Shown here one piece after another: positions 7,317 through 14,290 of a stretch of 20,858 nucleotides of DNA; the first letter of the stretch is position 1; every line of letters starts with the position of its first letter. The DNA comes from a bacterium (GTDB lineage Bacteria > Bacillota_I > Bacilli_A > Acholeplasmatales > Acholeplasmataceae). The DNA lies in assembly GCA_018623895.1 (NCBI GenBank), contig JAAZUY010000004.1:1-20858 (forward strand). Direction: 5' to 3'. The notes beneath the pieces are model-generated. The model worked only from the letters and a program-made list of their open reading frames with translations. It was not told the origin of the DNA and made no database searches. Position numbers and translations under genes: made by a program.

Positions 7317-7325
7317 TGGTAAAAT
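7317..7325 (+). promoter_or_regulatory. Extended -10 promoter of the crtI-crtB-photolyase operon
   Basis: TG-G-TAAAAT at 7317-7325. The operon start codon is at 7348 with AAAAGGAAA just upstream as ribosome binding site, giving a leader of about 16 bases. No convincing -35 box, as expected for an extended -10 or an activator-dependent promoter. Confidence 0.55.
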
Positions 7326-7347
7326 ATTGGTAGTAAAAGGAAAACTA

Positions 7348-8841
7348 ATGAATAAAAAAGTAATTGTTATTGGGGCTGGATGTTCCGGTTTAGCAACGGC
7401 CGTAAAGTTACAATATTTAGGATATAAAGTTAAAATATTTGAAAAAAATCCAAATGTAGGAGGAAGAATTTATAGAATTCAAGAGAAGGGTTATATTTTT
7501 GATTATGGGCCTACAATAACTCTTCTACCAAATGAATATAAGCAGGTATTTGACTTTACGAATTCAAACTATAAAGATTATTATGACATTACTCCTCTAA
7601 AAACATTATATGAATTACATTATTCGGATAACTCTTCTATTAAAATTTCATCTGAATTTTCTAAATTAATAGCTGAAGTTCAAAAATTTGGTGATCATGA
7701 AGTCAGTGGATATATTTCTTTTTTAAGCGACTTAAATAAGAAATACCAATTGGCAAATAAAAACTTTCTAGAGAGAGACTTGAGGAAAAGAGAATTATTG
7801 AGACCAACTATGATTCGTAATATATTGAGGCTAACCCCATTTCAAAATGCATATAAACTTCTTTCAAAATATATCAAAAGTGAAAAGCTTAGACAAGCGC
7901 TGTCTTTTCAAACTTTATATATTGGCTTATCGCCTTTTCAGGGACCGTCAATTTATAATATTATATCAATGATAGAACACACTTATGGGATACATTACAT
8001 TAAAGGTGGAATGTATAGTTATGTTGAGGCATTAGTAAAAAGATTTAAGGAACTTGGAGGAGAAATAGTATGTGATTCTCCTGTGAAAGAGATTATTGTT
8101 GAGAATGGTACAGCGAATGGAATCAGGCTTTCTGATAGAATTGAAAAGGCAGATATTATAGTTAATAATTCTGATTTTCCATGGGCAATAGAAAATTTGA
8201 TAAAAAATGAAAATAATAGAAAAAAATATAAAAACAAAAAATTAAGAAAATTCAAATACTCTTCTTCTGTAATGATAATTTATTTAGGATTGAAAAAAAA
8301 ATATAGTTCTGAGGTTCACAGTTTAAAATTTTCATCAAATTTTAAAAAGAATATTTATGAACTAAATAATGGCATCATTCCAAACGATCCTTCATTTTAT
8401 TTGTATAGTCCAACACAAATAGACCAATCTTTAGCTCCAAAAGGAAAAGAGATATTAAATATTTTGGTTCCAGTACCAAACACTTTTAAAGAAGATGTTT
8501 GGGATAAAGATTTTACAAGTGAATATTCTAAAAAAATTATTGATCTTGTTTCAAAGCTAGAAAAATATAGTGATATCAAGGAAAATATAGAAGTTATAAA
8601 AGTATCAAATCCAAATGATTGGAAAACAAAATTTAATTTAAATTATGGTTCTACATTTGGTCTTATGCCTTCTCTTAATCAAAGTCTATATTTTAGACCT
8701 CAAGTGAAAATTAAAGAAATTAAAAATTTATACTTTTCAGGAAGTTCAGTTCACCCAGGACCGGGAATACCTATAGTATTAAAATCATCGAAAATTGTTG
8801 TAAATAAAATTTTAGAGGATAATAATGATTCGATACGTTAG
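7348..8841 (+). CDS. Carotenoid desaturase, CrtI/CrtN family
   Basis: 497 residues from ATG 7348. The open frame continues upstream to 7159, but that would overlap heliorhodopsin and has no ribosome binding site, whereas 7348 follows AAAAGGAAA. An FAD Rossmann motif IGAGCSGLATA opens the protein, followed by NVGGRIYR and FDYGPTITLLP. FQTLYIGLSPFQGPSIYNIISMIE, HYIKGGMYSY, YGSTFGLMPSLNQS and the C-terminal LYFSGSSVHPGPGIPIVLKSSKI resemble Staphylococcus CrtN (dehydrosqualene desaturase) closely, as I recall that sequence. It introduces conjugated double bases of desaturation into a colourless carotenoid precursor at the membrane. Whether the substrate is C30 (4,4'-diapophytoene) or C40 (phytoene) cannot be decided by eye. 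It overlaps crtB by 17 bp, so the two are tightly coupled. Confidence 0.9.
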   Translation: MNKKVIVIGAGCSGLATAVKLQYLGYKVKIFEKNPNVGGRIYRIQEKGYIFDYGPTITLLPNEYKQVFDFTNSNYKDYYDITPLKTLYELHYSDNSSIKISSEFSKLIAEVQKFGDHEVSGYISFLSDLNKKYQLANKNFLERDLRKRELLRPTMIRNILRLTPFQNAYKLLSKYIKSEKLRQALSFQTLYIGLSPFQGPSIYNIISMIEHTYGIHYIKGGMYSYVEALVKRFKELGGEIVCDSPVKEIIVENGTANGIRLSDRIEKADIIVNNSDFPWAIENLIKNENNRKKYKNKKLRKFKYSSSVMIIYLGLKKKYSSEVHSLKFSSNFKKNIYELNNGIIPNDPSFYLYSPTQIDQSLAPKGKEILNILVPVPNTFKEDVWDKDFTSEYSKKIIDLVSKLEKYSDIKENIEVIKVSNPNDWKTKFNLNYGSTFGLMPSLNQSLYFRPQVKIKEIKNLYFSGSSVHPGPGIPIVLKSSKIVVNKILEDNNDSIR

Positions 8842-9685
8842 CAACAAATTAATCATAAGAAAGTGTAAAAATATAATTAAAAAAAACTCATTGACTTTTT
8901 ATAAAGCTTTTTCAAAAATTAAAAATAGTAAAATTAGAAATGGAGTATACATAGTTTACGCTTTTTGTAGATATGCAGATGATTTAATTGATGAGAATAA
9001 AGATGTTAAAGGGCTTCTTGATTTAAAAAAAGATCTAAAGAATCACGTGAAAGGTATAAAGATTAATAAACCAATTTTTAGGGCTTTAAATTTAATCAAA
9101 GATAGATATCCAAAGGATTATGATTATCAACCCTACTTTGACATGATTGAAGGACAATTTATGGATGTTAACCGCTTTGAATATGAAAACATGGAACAGC
9201 TTTTAAAATATTGTTATTTTGTTGCGTCGAGTGTTGGTTTTATGCTTTTACCAATTTTAGAACCGGAAAATCATGAAAAATTACATAATTTTGCTAAGGA
9301 ACTAGGGTATGCTATGCAAATCACCAATATACTTAGAGACGTTGGAGAAGATTTCAACAAAGGAAGAATTTATCTTCCCAAAAACCTGCTTAAGAAATTT
9401 AAAGTGAATTTAGAATTTGAAATTTCAAATGGACCATCTAAAGAATTTAAATTACTTTTTGATTTTTTAGAGGAAGAAGCCAGAAATTATTATTCTAACT
9501 CACTTAAGGAAATAAATTATTTTAACAATGAGGTTAAGCTACCTTTATATTATGCTGCGATTTTATACAGAGGGATTTTAGATAAAATTAAAGAGAATAA
9601 ATATGATGTTTTCAATAAGAGAAATTTTCTTAATGATTCAGAAAAAACAGAATTAATATTAAGATTTAAAAAGCATATTAAATAG
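8825..9685 (+). CDS. Phytoene or dehydrosqualene synthase (CrtB/CrtM family)
   Basis: 286 residues, the usual size. It joins two prenyl diphosphates head to head (geranylgeranyl for C40, farnesyl for C30) to make the first carotenoid precursor. The first Asp-rich motif is YAFCRYADDLIDE (D52, D53, D56) and the second is AMQITNILRDVGEDFNKGRIYLP (D172, D176); both bind Mg-diphosphate and look intact. The N-terminal C-x-N-I-I-x5-S-L-T-F-Y-x-A-F pattern is typical. The second motif also resembles Staphylococcus CrtM, so a C30 route is possible. The ATG at 8825 lies inside the end of the desaturase gene with AGAGGAT as ribosome binding site. The stop is 7 bp from the next gene in the operon, the class II photolyase. 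Confidence 0.92.
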   Translation: MIRYVSNKLIIRKCKNIIKKNSLTFYKAFSKIKNSKIRNGVYIVYAFCRYADDLIDENKDVKGLLDLKKDLKNHVKGIKINKPIFRALNLIKDRYPKDYDYQPYFDMIEGQFMDVNRFEYENMEQLLKYCYFVASSVGFMLLPILEPENHEKLHNFAKELGYAMQITNILRDVGEDFNKGRIYLPKNLLKKFKVNLEFEISNGPSKEFKLLFDFLEEEARNYYSNSLKEINYFNNEVKLPLYYAAILYRGILDKIKENKYDVFNKRNFLNDSEKTELILRFKKHIK

Positions 9686-9692
9686 GAGTATT

Positions 9693-11060
9693 ATGAATAA
9701 AAATAGAATTGAAAAATTAAGAGAAGGTGTTGAAGAAGGTAAGTTGGTAATTTATTGGATGAGATCTGCTCATAGAATAAATGATAATCACGCTCTTTTA
9801 AGAGCAATAAAGTTATCAAATGAACTTAAGGTAAGCTTAAAAGTTATAGTTATTTTTCCAGAATACATACTAAATCAGACTGAGAGATTTTTATATTTTT
9901 ACTTAGAGGGGCTAAAAGAAGTTCAATTAAGTTTCCACAAAATGAAAATTAATTTTACAGTTTTAATGAACCCTCAAATAAAAAGTATAAATGAGGAATT
10001 TAAAGGTCTTAGTCATTTGGTAACTGATAAAGTTTATTTAAAAGAGGATCTAAAATTTGAAGATAAGATTCTTAAAATGTTATCAAAAGATATATCAATT
10101 GAAGTTATAGACACAAACGTTATAGTACCCGTAAGAAAAGCCTCAGATAAGATGGAGTATGGTGCATATACAATTAGAAGAAAATTGAACCAACAACTAG
10201 AAGATTATCTAGATTTAGAGGGATTACCAAGTTATAAGGAGCCCCGTTATAAAAATAATAATTCTTTAATGATTGATAATATAGAAAAAATAGTAAACAT
10301 GAACTTTCCATTAAGGGATAGATCTGTGAGAAAAAGTAAATATTTTTTTGGTGGAGAATTAGAAGCGGTTAATAGATTGAAATTCTTTCTTGAAAAAAAA
10401 ATAAGGTTTTATTCTGAGAGAAACCATCCTGGTGAAAATGTTACATCATCGCTTTCGCCTTATATCAGATTTGGATATATAAGCACAAATAGAATTGTTC
10501 ATGAATTAAGAAACGCATTAAACACCAATAAAATAAAAAAAATAGATTATGATTCTTTTATTGAGCAATTATTTGTTCGTAGGGAGCTAGCGTTTAATTT
10601 TGTTACTTATCAAAAAAATTATGATGTTTTTGAATATATTACCGAACCTTGGTGTTATCAAACAATGAAAGAACATGCTTTAGATAAAAGAGATTATATT
10701 TATTCCTTATCTGATCTTGAAAATTGTAATACACATGATAAGTATTGGAATTCTTCAATGAAAGAGATGAAAAAAACAGGCTATATGCATAACTACATGA
10801 GAATGTATTGGGCTAAAAAAATAATTGAATGGACAAATAATTATAAAGAGGCGTTTGAATATACTATATATTTAAACAATAAGTACTTTTTGGATGGTAA
10901 TGATCCAAATTCATACACTGGTGTTGCATGGAATTATGGAAGACATGACAGACCATGGATCGAAAGAAAAATTTTTGGAAAACTTAGATATATGAACAGT
11001 AAAGGCCTAGAGAGAAAATTTGATATGCAAACATATATTGATTTTGTAAATAAACTCTAA
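9693..11060 (+). CDS. Class II CPD deoxyribodipyrimidine photolyase
   Basis: 455 residues, normal for class II. It uses light and FADH- to split cyclobutane pyrimidine dimers in DNA. The N-terminal antenna domain starts VIYWMRSAHRINDNHALLRA. The C-terminal FAD domain has the class II landmarks SERNHPGENVTSSLSPYIRFGYIST (about 240-265), EQLFVRRELAFNFVTY, DLENCNTHDKYWNSSMKEMKKTGYMHNYMRMYWAKKIIEW, YLNNKYFLDGNDPNSYTGVAWNYGRHDRPW and IFGKLRYMNSKGLERKFD. It differs from class I and DASH enzymes in that C-terminal block. Ribosome binding site TAGGAGT, 7 bp after crtB, so it is the third gene of the carotenoid operon. Its stop codon directly abuts the stop of the convergent DUF1295 gene. Confidence 0.94.
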   Translation: MNKNRIEKLREGVEEGKLVIYWMRSAHRINDNHALLRAIKLSNELKVSLKVIVIFPEYILNQTERFLYFYLEGLKEVQLSFHKMKINFTVLMNPQIKSINEEFKGLSHLVTDKVYLKEDLKFEDKILKMLSKDISIEVIDTNVIVPVRKASDKMEYGAYTIRRKLNQQLEDYLDLEGLPSYKEPRYKNNNSLMIDNIEKIVNMNFPLRDRSVRKSKYFFGGELEAVNRLKFFLEKKIRFYSERNHPGENVTSSLSPYIRFGYISTNRIVHELRNALNTNKIKKIDYDSFIEQLFVRRELAFNFVTYQKNYDVFEYITEPWCYQTMKEHALDKRDYIYSLSDLENCNTHDKYWNSSMKEMKKTGYMHNYMRMYWAKKIIEWTNNYKEAFEYTIYLNNKYFLDGNDPNSYTGVAWNYGRHDRPWIERKIFGKLRYMNSKGLERKFDMQTYIDFVNKL

Positions 11061-11840
11061 CTATTTAAATAATTTGGGAAAAAATATAGGAGTATTCTTT
11101 TCATATTTTTCAAAATCAGGATGATTTTTAAATTTTTTTTCTAACATAGGTACACCACTTATATATCTCAATAAAACAGTCATTAATATAGGACTTATGA
11201 TTATCCATATGTCTAATGGATTTATTTGAATAGTTGAAATTAGAAAAAAAGACCACCAAATTAAAAAGTTACCAAAATGATTAGGATGTCTTGATTTTGA
11301 CCAAAGACCAGAAACCAAAAGTTTACCCGTATTTTTTTTATCTTTTTTAAATTTCATTAATTGATAATCAGCTAAAGATTCAAAAAGAAAACCAATCAGA
11401 AACAATATTATCGAGAATATAAATATAAAAATTGAATTTGAATCTAGAATTTGATTTGAACTAAAAATATATTGAATAGGAAGGGATACAATAAAAGATA
11501 AAAGTCCTTGTAGAAGTACAACTTTAACTAATATATTTAGATTTCTGTTTTTTTTCCATCTAGAGGATATTTGATTGTATCTAAAATCCTCAGATTTTCC
11601 CCAATTTCTGTTAAATAAATAAATCGATAATCTCAAGCTCCAAAGTGTAATTAAAATCAGAGTGATAATATTTACTAGTGAATAATTTTCAAAGTAAAAA
11701 AAATTCACTATTGAAATAACTAAAAACAGTAAACTCCAAAATATATCAATTATAGAAATATTTTTATGCTTTAGAATAAGAAGATAAGCAAATGCCAAAA
11801 CGATCATTAGAAAAAACAATGTTAACAATAATGCTGACAT
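11061..11840 (-). CDS. DUF1295 / steroid 5-alpha-reductase-like membrane protein
   Basis: 259 residues with about six or seven hydrophobic segments. The C-terminal half carries the family pattern GLWSKSRHPNHFGNFLIWWSFFLI (about 179-202) and, near the end, ISGVPMLEKKFKNHPDFEKYEKNTPIFFP. DUF1295 proteins belong to the isoprenylcysteine methyltransferase / steroid reductase membrane superfamily; the biochemical activity of bacterial members is mostly unknown, and a lipid or isoprenoid double bond is a possible target. The ATG follows the TAA of the DUF2177 gene without a base between them, so expression depends on coupling. In other bacteria DUF1295 genes are often found next to photolyase and crt genes (my recollection), which fits here. 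Confidence 0.85.
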   Translation of the reverse strand: MSALLLTLFFLMIVLAFAYLLILKHKNISIIDIFWSLLFLVISIVNFFYFENYSLVNIITLILITLWSLRLSIYLFNRNWGKSEDFRYNQISSRWKKNRNLNILVKVVLLQGLLSFIVSLPIQYIFSSNQILDSNSIFIFIFSIILFLIGFLFESLADYQLMKFKKDKKNTGKLLVSGLWSKSRHPNHFGNFLIWWSFFLISTIQINPLDIWIIISPILMTVLLRYISGVPMLEKKFKNHPDFEKYEKNTPIFFPKLFK

Positions 11841-12239
11841 TTAAAATATCCATCCATAAGTAATAAAAGTCATTAAACTAACTAATGAAACTAAAAATGA
11901 TCCCCAAATAATATCGATAAAAACAATATTGAGTGACCAAGATTTTAAAGTAGCATAATTTGTTAGGTCGTATGTTGCGTAAGTTATGAAACCAAATGAT
12001 GCACCGTAAACTACAGCATCAAAGATGTTAGAATTATATATCGCCGGTTCTATAACAAAAACTACAAGAAAAATATTGTATATTACGTAAAATATAAAAG
12101 CTACAATCCATTTTGGTTTTTTTGATAAATTATCACCTATATATTTTTGGTATGTTTTTTTTGCAAAGATACCTAACCAAGCCAAATCTATAATTAGAAA
12201 AAATAAGAATGAAATTAAAAAAAGTATTATATATATCAA
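11841..12239 (-). CDS. DUF2177 family membrane protein
   Basis: 132 residues, four predicted membrane segments. Matching family features are the N-terminal IDLAWLGIFAKKTYQKYIG, the FYVIYNIFLVVFVIEPA segment, and the highly typical GFITYATYDLTNYATLKSW followed by DIIWG. Function unknown in the family. The start is TTG at 12239: AAAGGAG lies seven bases upstream, and the nearby ATG at 12244 is out of frame and meets a stop after one codon. It starts 12 bp after the MscS gene and abuts the DUF1295 gene, so it is the middle gene of a three-gene membrane operon. Confidence 0.85.
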   Translation of the reverse strand: MIYIILFLISFLFFLIIDLAWLGIFAKKTYQKYIGDNLSKKPKWIVAFIFYVIYNIFLVVFVIEPAIYNSNIFDAVVYGASFGFITYATYDLTNYATLKSWSLNIVFIDIIWGSFLVSLVSLMTFITYGWIF

Positions 12240-12251
12240 ATCATTACTCCT

Positions 12252-13043
12252 TTATTTTTTATGTGCATGATAAGAAAAATCATCACCTTTTAATTTTAGT
12301 TTAGTTAATATTAGTTCTCTGAGTTCTCTTTCTACTTGATATTGTTGATTAACAATAGTTTCACAAATTATTGTAATTTCAAAAGAAAAAGAATTAAAAT
12401 TTGAGATTCCAAGCATTTTTGGTTTTGTGTTGAGTAAATTACTACTATCATAATAATCAATTAGTAGTTTTGATAATTTTTGATTGATAATTTTTAAGTC
12501 AGCATCATAAGAAAGATTGAATTTAACAATTGCCGTTGAGTGAGTTTTAGATAAATTTGTTAAGGGTGACAGGTGACTATTTGAAAATATTTTTACATGA
12601 CCCTTCCAATGTTTAATTTTGGTAGATCTTAATCCAAAATCAATTACTGTTCCAGTAAAACCATTCACATCAACAGTGTCCCCAACACTAAAGTGGTTTT
12701 CAAAAACAATCAAAAAACCTGCAATGATGTCTCCAATGAATTTCTGTGCACTTAAACCTATGACAAAACCTAAAAGGCCTAGCCCAGCCAATGCTGGTGC
12801 AATATCGATACCCCAAATAGAAAATAATAATAAGACCAAAACTACAAATAAAGTGTACTTAAGTATACTGTATATTATTCTTACGATAGTTTTGAATTTA
12901 GGATTATTTAGTGTTTTATTAGAACCCACAGTATCTTTAAAGAGTAATCTTTTTGCTAACTTTAAAAATACTACGTATAGAAGTAACGTTATTAATGAGT
13001 ATAATATTGCTGAAAATGTAAATGAATTAATAAAATCAGACAT
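12252..13043 (-). CDS. Small mechanosensitive channel (MscS family)
   Basis: 263 residues, close to E. coli MscS in size. Membrane helices near 10-35 and 55-80 precede the pore helix, ALAGLGLLGFVIGLSAQKFIGDIIAG (about 85-110). The beta domain follows with FSVGDTVDVNGFTGTVIDFGLRSTKIKHWKGHVKIFSNS, very typical of MscS, and then a C-terminal alpha/beta domain. It opens under membrane tension and protects cells from hypo-osmotic shock. First gene of the operon with DUF2177 and DUF1295. It has a GAGGT ribosome binding site and an extended -10 promoter. A role in light or membrane stress is only suggested by the neighbours. Confidence 0.93.
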   Translation of the reverse strand: MSDFINSFTFSAILYSLITLLLYVVFLKLAKRLLFKDTVGSNKTLNNPKFKTIVRIIYSILKYTLFVVLVLLLFSIWGIDIAPALAGLGLLGFVIGLSAQKFIGDIIAGFLIVFENHFSVGDTVDVNGFTGTVIDFGLRSTKIKHWKGHVKIFSNSHLSPLTNLSKTHSTAIVKFNLSYDADLKIINQKLSKLLIDYYDSSNLLNTKPKMLGISNFNSFSFEITIICETIVNQQYQVERELRELILTKLKLKGDDFSYHAHKK

Positions 13044-13059
13044 CGATTACCTCGCATTC

Positions 13060-13068
13060 ATTATATCA
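13060..13068 (-). promoter_or_regulatory. Extended -10 promoter of the mscS operon
   Basis: On the minus strand TG-A-TATAAT reads from 13068 to 13060, followed by GAGGT and the ATG at 13043. The nonamer is identical to the arcA promoter core at 4265-4273. No clear -35 box. Confidence 0.6.
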
Positions 13069-13106
13069 TGACATAGGTATCTTTAAATTAATTTTGAAGA
13101 TAAAAT

Positions 13107-13120
13107 GTAAAGCGTTATCA
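13107..13120. promoter_or_regulatory. cre-like (CcpA) site upstream of the pdh operon
   Basis: GTAAAGCGTTATCA matches the catabolite-responsive element pattern TGWAANCGNTNWCA at 12 of 14 positions; the two mismatches are the first two bases. It lies 22 bp upstream of the pdhA -35 box in the 156-bp gap between mscS and pdhA. The presence of CcpA in this organism is not known, so the call is tentative. Confidence 0.35.
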
Positions 13121-13142
13121 CATCAATTTTGAACCTTATTGA

Positions 13143-13171
13143 TTGATTAAGAAGTTCTAAATCATTATAAT
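13143..13171 (+). promoter_or_regulatory. Promoter of the pyruvate dehydrogenase operon
   Basis: TTGATT (13143-13148), 17-bp spacer, TATAAT (13166-13171): a good sigma-A promoter. It is the clearest two-box promoter in the window. The start codon follows at 13200 behind CAGGAGG, giving a leader of about 20 bases. Confidence 0.75.
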
Positions 13172-13199
13172 ATTACTGATACTATTTCAGGAGGAAAAT

Positions 13200-14288
13200 A
13201 TGTTATTTAAGAATTACGATCCACAAAAAGGAAAACAACTCAAGGTTTTAGATGCTAAAGGAAAAATAATAAATGAAGAATTAGAACCTAAAATAAAAAA
13301 AGAGACGCTAATTAAAATGTACAAGACAATGACTCTAGGTCGAGTTGCAGACATTAGAGCGTTACAATATCAACGACAAGGTAGAATGCTTACCTATGCT
13401 CCGAATATTGGACAAGAAGCTGCACAAGTAGGTGCGATGGCAGCTATTGAAAAAAGAGACTGGTTATCTCCAGGTTTTAGAGATTTAGACTCAATGTTAT
13501 ATCGTGGTGCAGAATTAAAAAAGATTTATCTTTATTGGTATGGAAATGAATGGGGAAGTCATTTTGCAGAGGATCAAAAAATACTTCCAATAAATATTAT
13601 TATAGGCTCACAAATTAATCATGCAGCAGGTCTAGCTTACGCATCTAAAATACTAAAAAAAGATGAAATTGCTGTTGCTGTAATTGGTGATGGTGGGACT
13701 TCACATGGAGAATTTTATGAAGGCATGAATTTTGCAGCAGCTTACGATGCTCCTTTAGTGACAATTATCCAAAATAATCAGTATGCAATATCAACACCCA
13801 GAAAAAAAGCGACTAAAGCAAAAACTCTTGCTCAAAAATCTGTAGCCTTTGGAATTCCAGGGATACAAGTTGATGGTAATGATGTTTTAGCAATGTATGT
13901 TGCTATGAAAGAAGCTTCGAACCACGCAAGATCAGGTAAAGGGCCTGTTTTGATTGAGGCTGTCACCTATAGAATGGGACCACACACAACTTCTGATGAT
14001 CCATCAATTTACAGGACAAAAGAAGAAGAACAAGAATGGGCAAAAAAAGATCCGATTCTTAGATTTAAAAACTACCTTATGGCAAAAAAAATGTGGACTG
14101 AGGAAGAACAAGTTAAACTAGATGAACAAAACAATAAGTTTGTTAAAGAAACTTTTGAATGGGTAGAAAAAAATGGAGCTGTAGAACTGGAAGACATTTT
14201 CAAATATACTTATGAAAAAATGACACCACAGTTAAAAGAGCAGTATGAAACTCACAAGAAATTTCTAGAAGAAAGTAAAGGTGAATAA
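13200..14288 (+). CDS. pdhA: Pyruvate dehydrogenase E1 component, alpha subunit
   Basis: 362 residues. With PdhB it forms the thiamine-diphosphate-dependent E1 that decarboxylates pyruvate and reductively acetylates the lipoyl arm of E2. The TPP-binding motif is GDGGTSHGEFYEGMNFAAAYDAPLVTIIQNNQ (163-194). GRMLTYAPNIGQEAAQVG, WLSPGFRDLDSML and the phosphorylation-loop-like YRMGPHTTSDDPSIYR are typical of Firmicutes and Mollicutes PdhA. Branched-chain keto acid E1 is the alternative, but the sequence and the operon fit pyruvate better. First gene of the operon, 2 bp from pdhB, with an excellent CAGGAGG site. Confidence 0.95.
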   Translation: MLFKNYDPQKGKQLKVLDAKGKIINEELEPKIKKETLIKMYKTMTLGRVADIRALQYQRQGRMLTYAPNIGQEAAQVGAMAAIEKRDWLSPGFRDLDSMLYRGAELKKIYLYWYGNEWGSHFAEDQKILPINIIIGSQINHAAGLAYASKILKKDEIAVAVIGDGGTSHGEFYEGMNFAAAYDAPLVTIIQNNQYAISTPRKKATKAKTLAQKSVAFGIPGIQVDGNDVLAMYVAMKEASNHARSGKGPVLIEAVTYRMGPHTTSDDPSIYRTKEEEQEWAKKDPILRFKNYLMAKKMWTEEEQVKLDEQNNKFVKETFEWVEKNGAVELEDIFKYTYEKMTPQLKEQYETHKKFLEESKGE

Positions 14289-14290
14289 TT

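Noticed and set aside
7159..7347. Upstream extension of the carotenoid desaturase reading frame
   Set aside because: It would overlap heliorhodopsin and both promoters, has no ribosome binding site, and adds a sequence unlike the family; ATG 7348 fits the FAD motif position.
12242..12244. ATG (minus strand) near the DUF2177 start
   Set aside because: Out of frame and followed by a stop after one codon; only 2 nt from the ribosome binding site. TTG at 12239 has correct spacing.
12619..13071. Plus-strand open frame opposite mscS
   Set aside because: Complement of a well-conserved MscS gene; no recognisable domain or ribosome binding site.
7291..13106. Shared 8-mer AAGATAAA upstream of crtI and upstream of pdhA/mscS
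   Set aside because: Short, AT-rich and not symmetric; expected by chance at this base composition.
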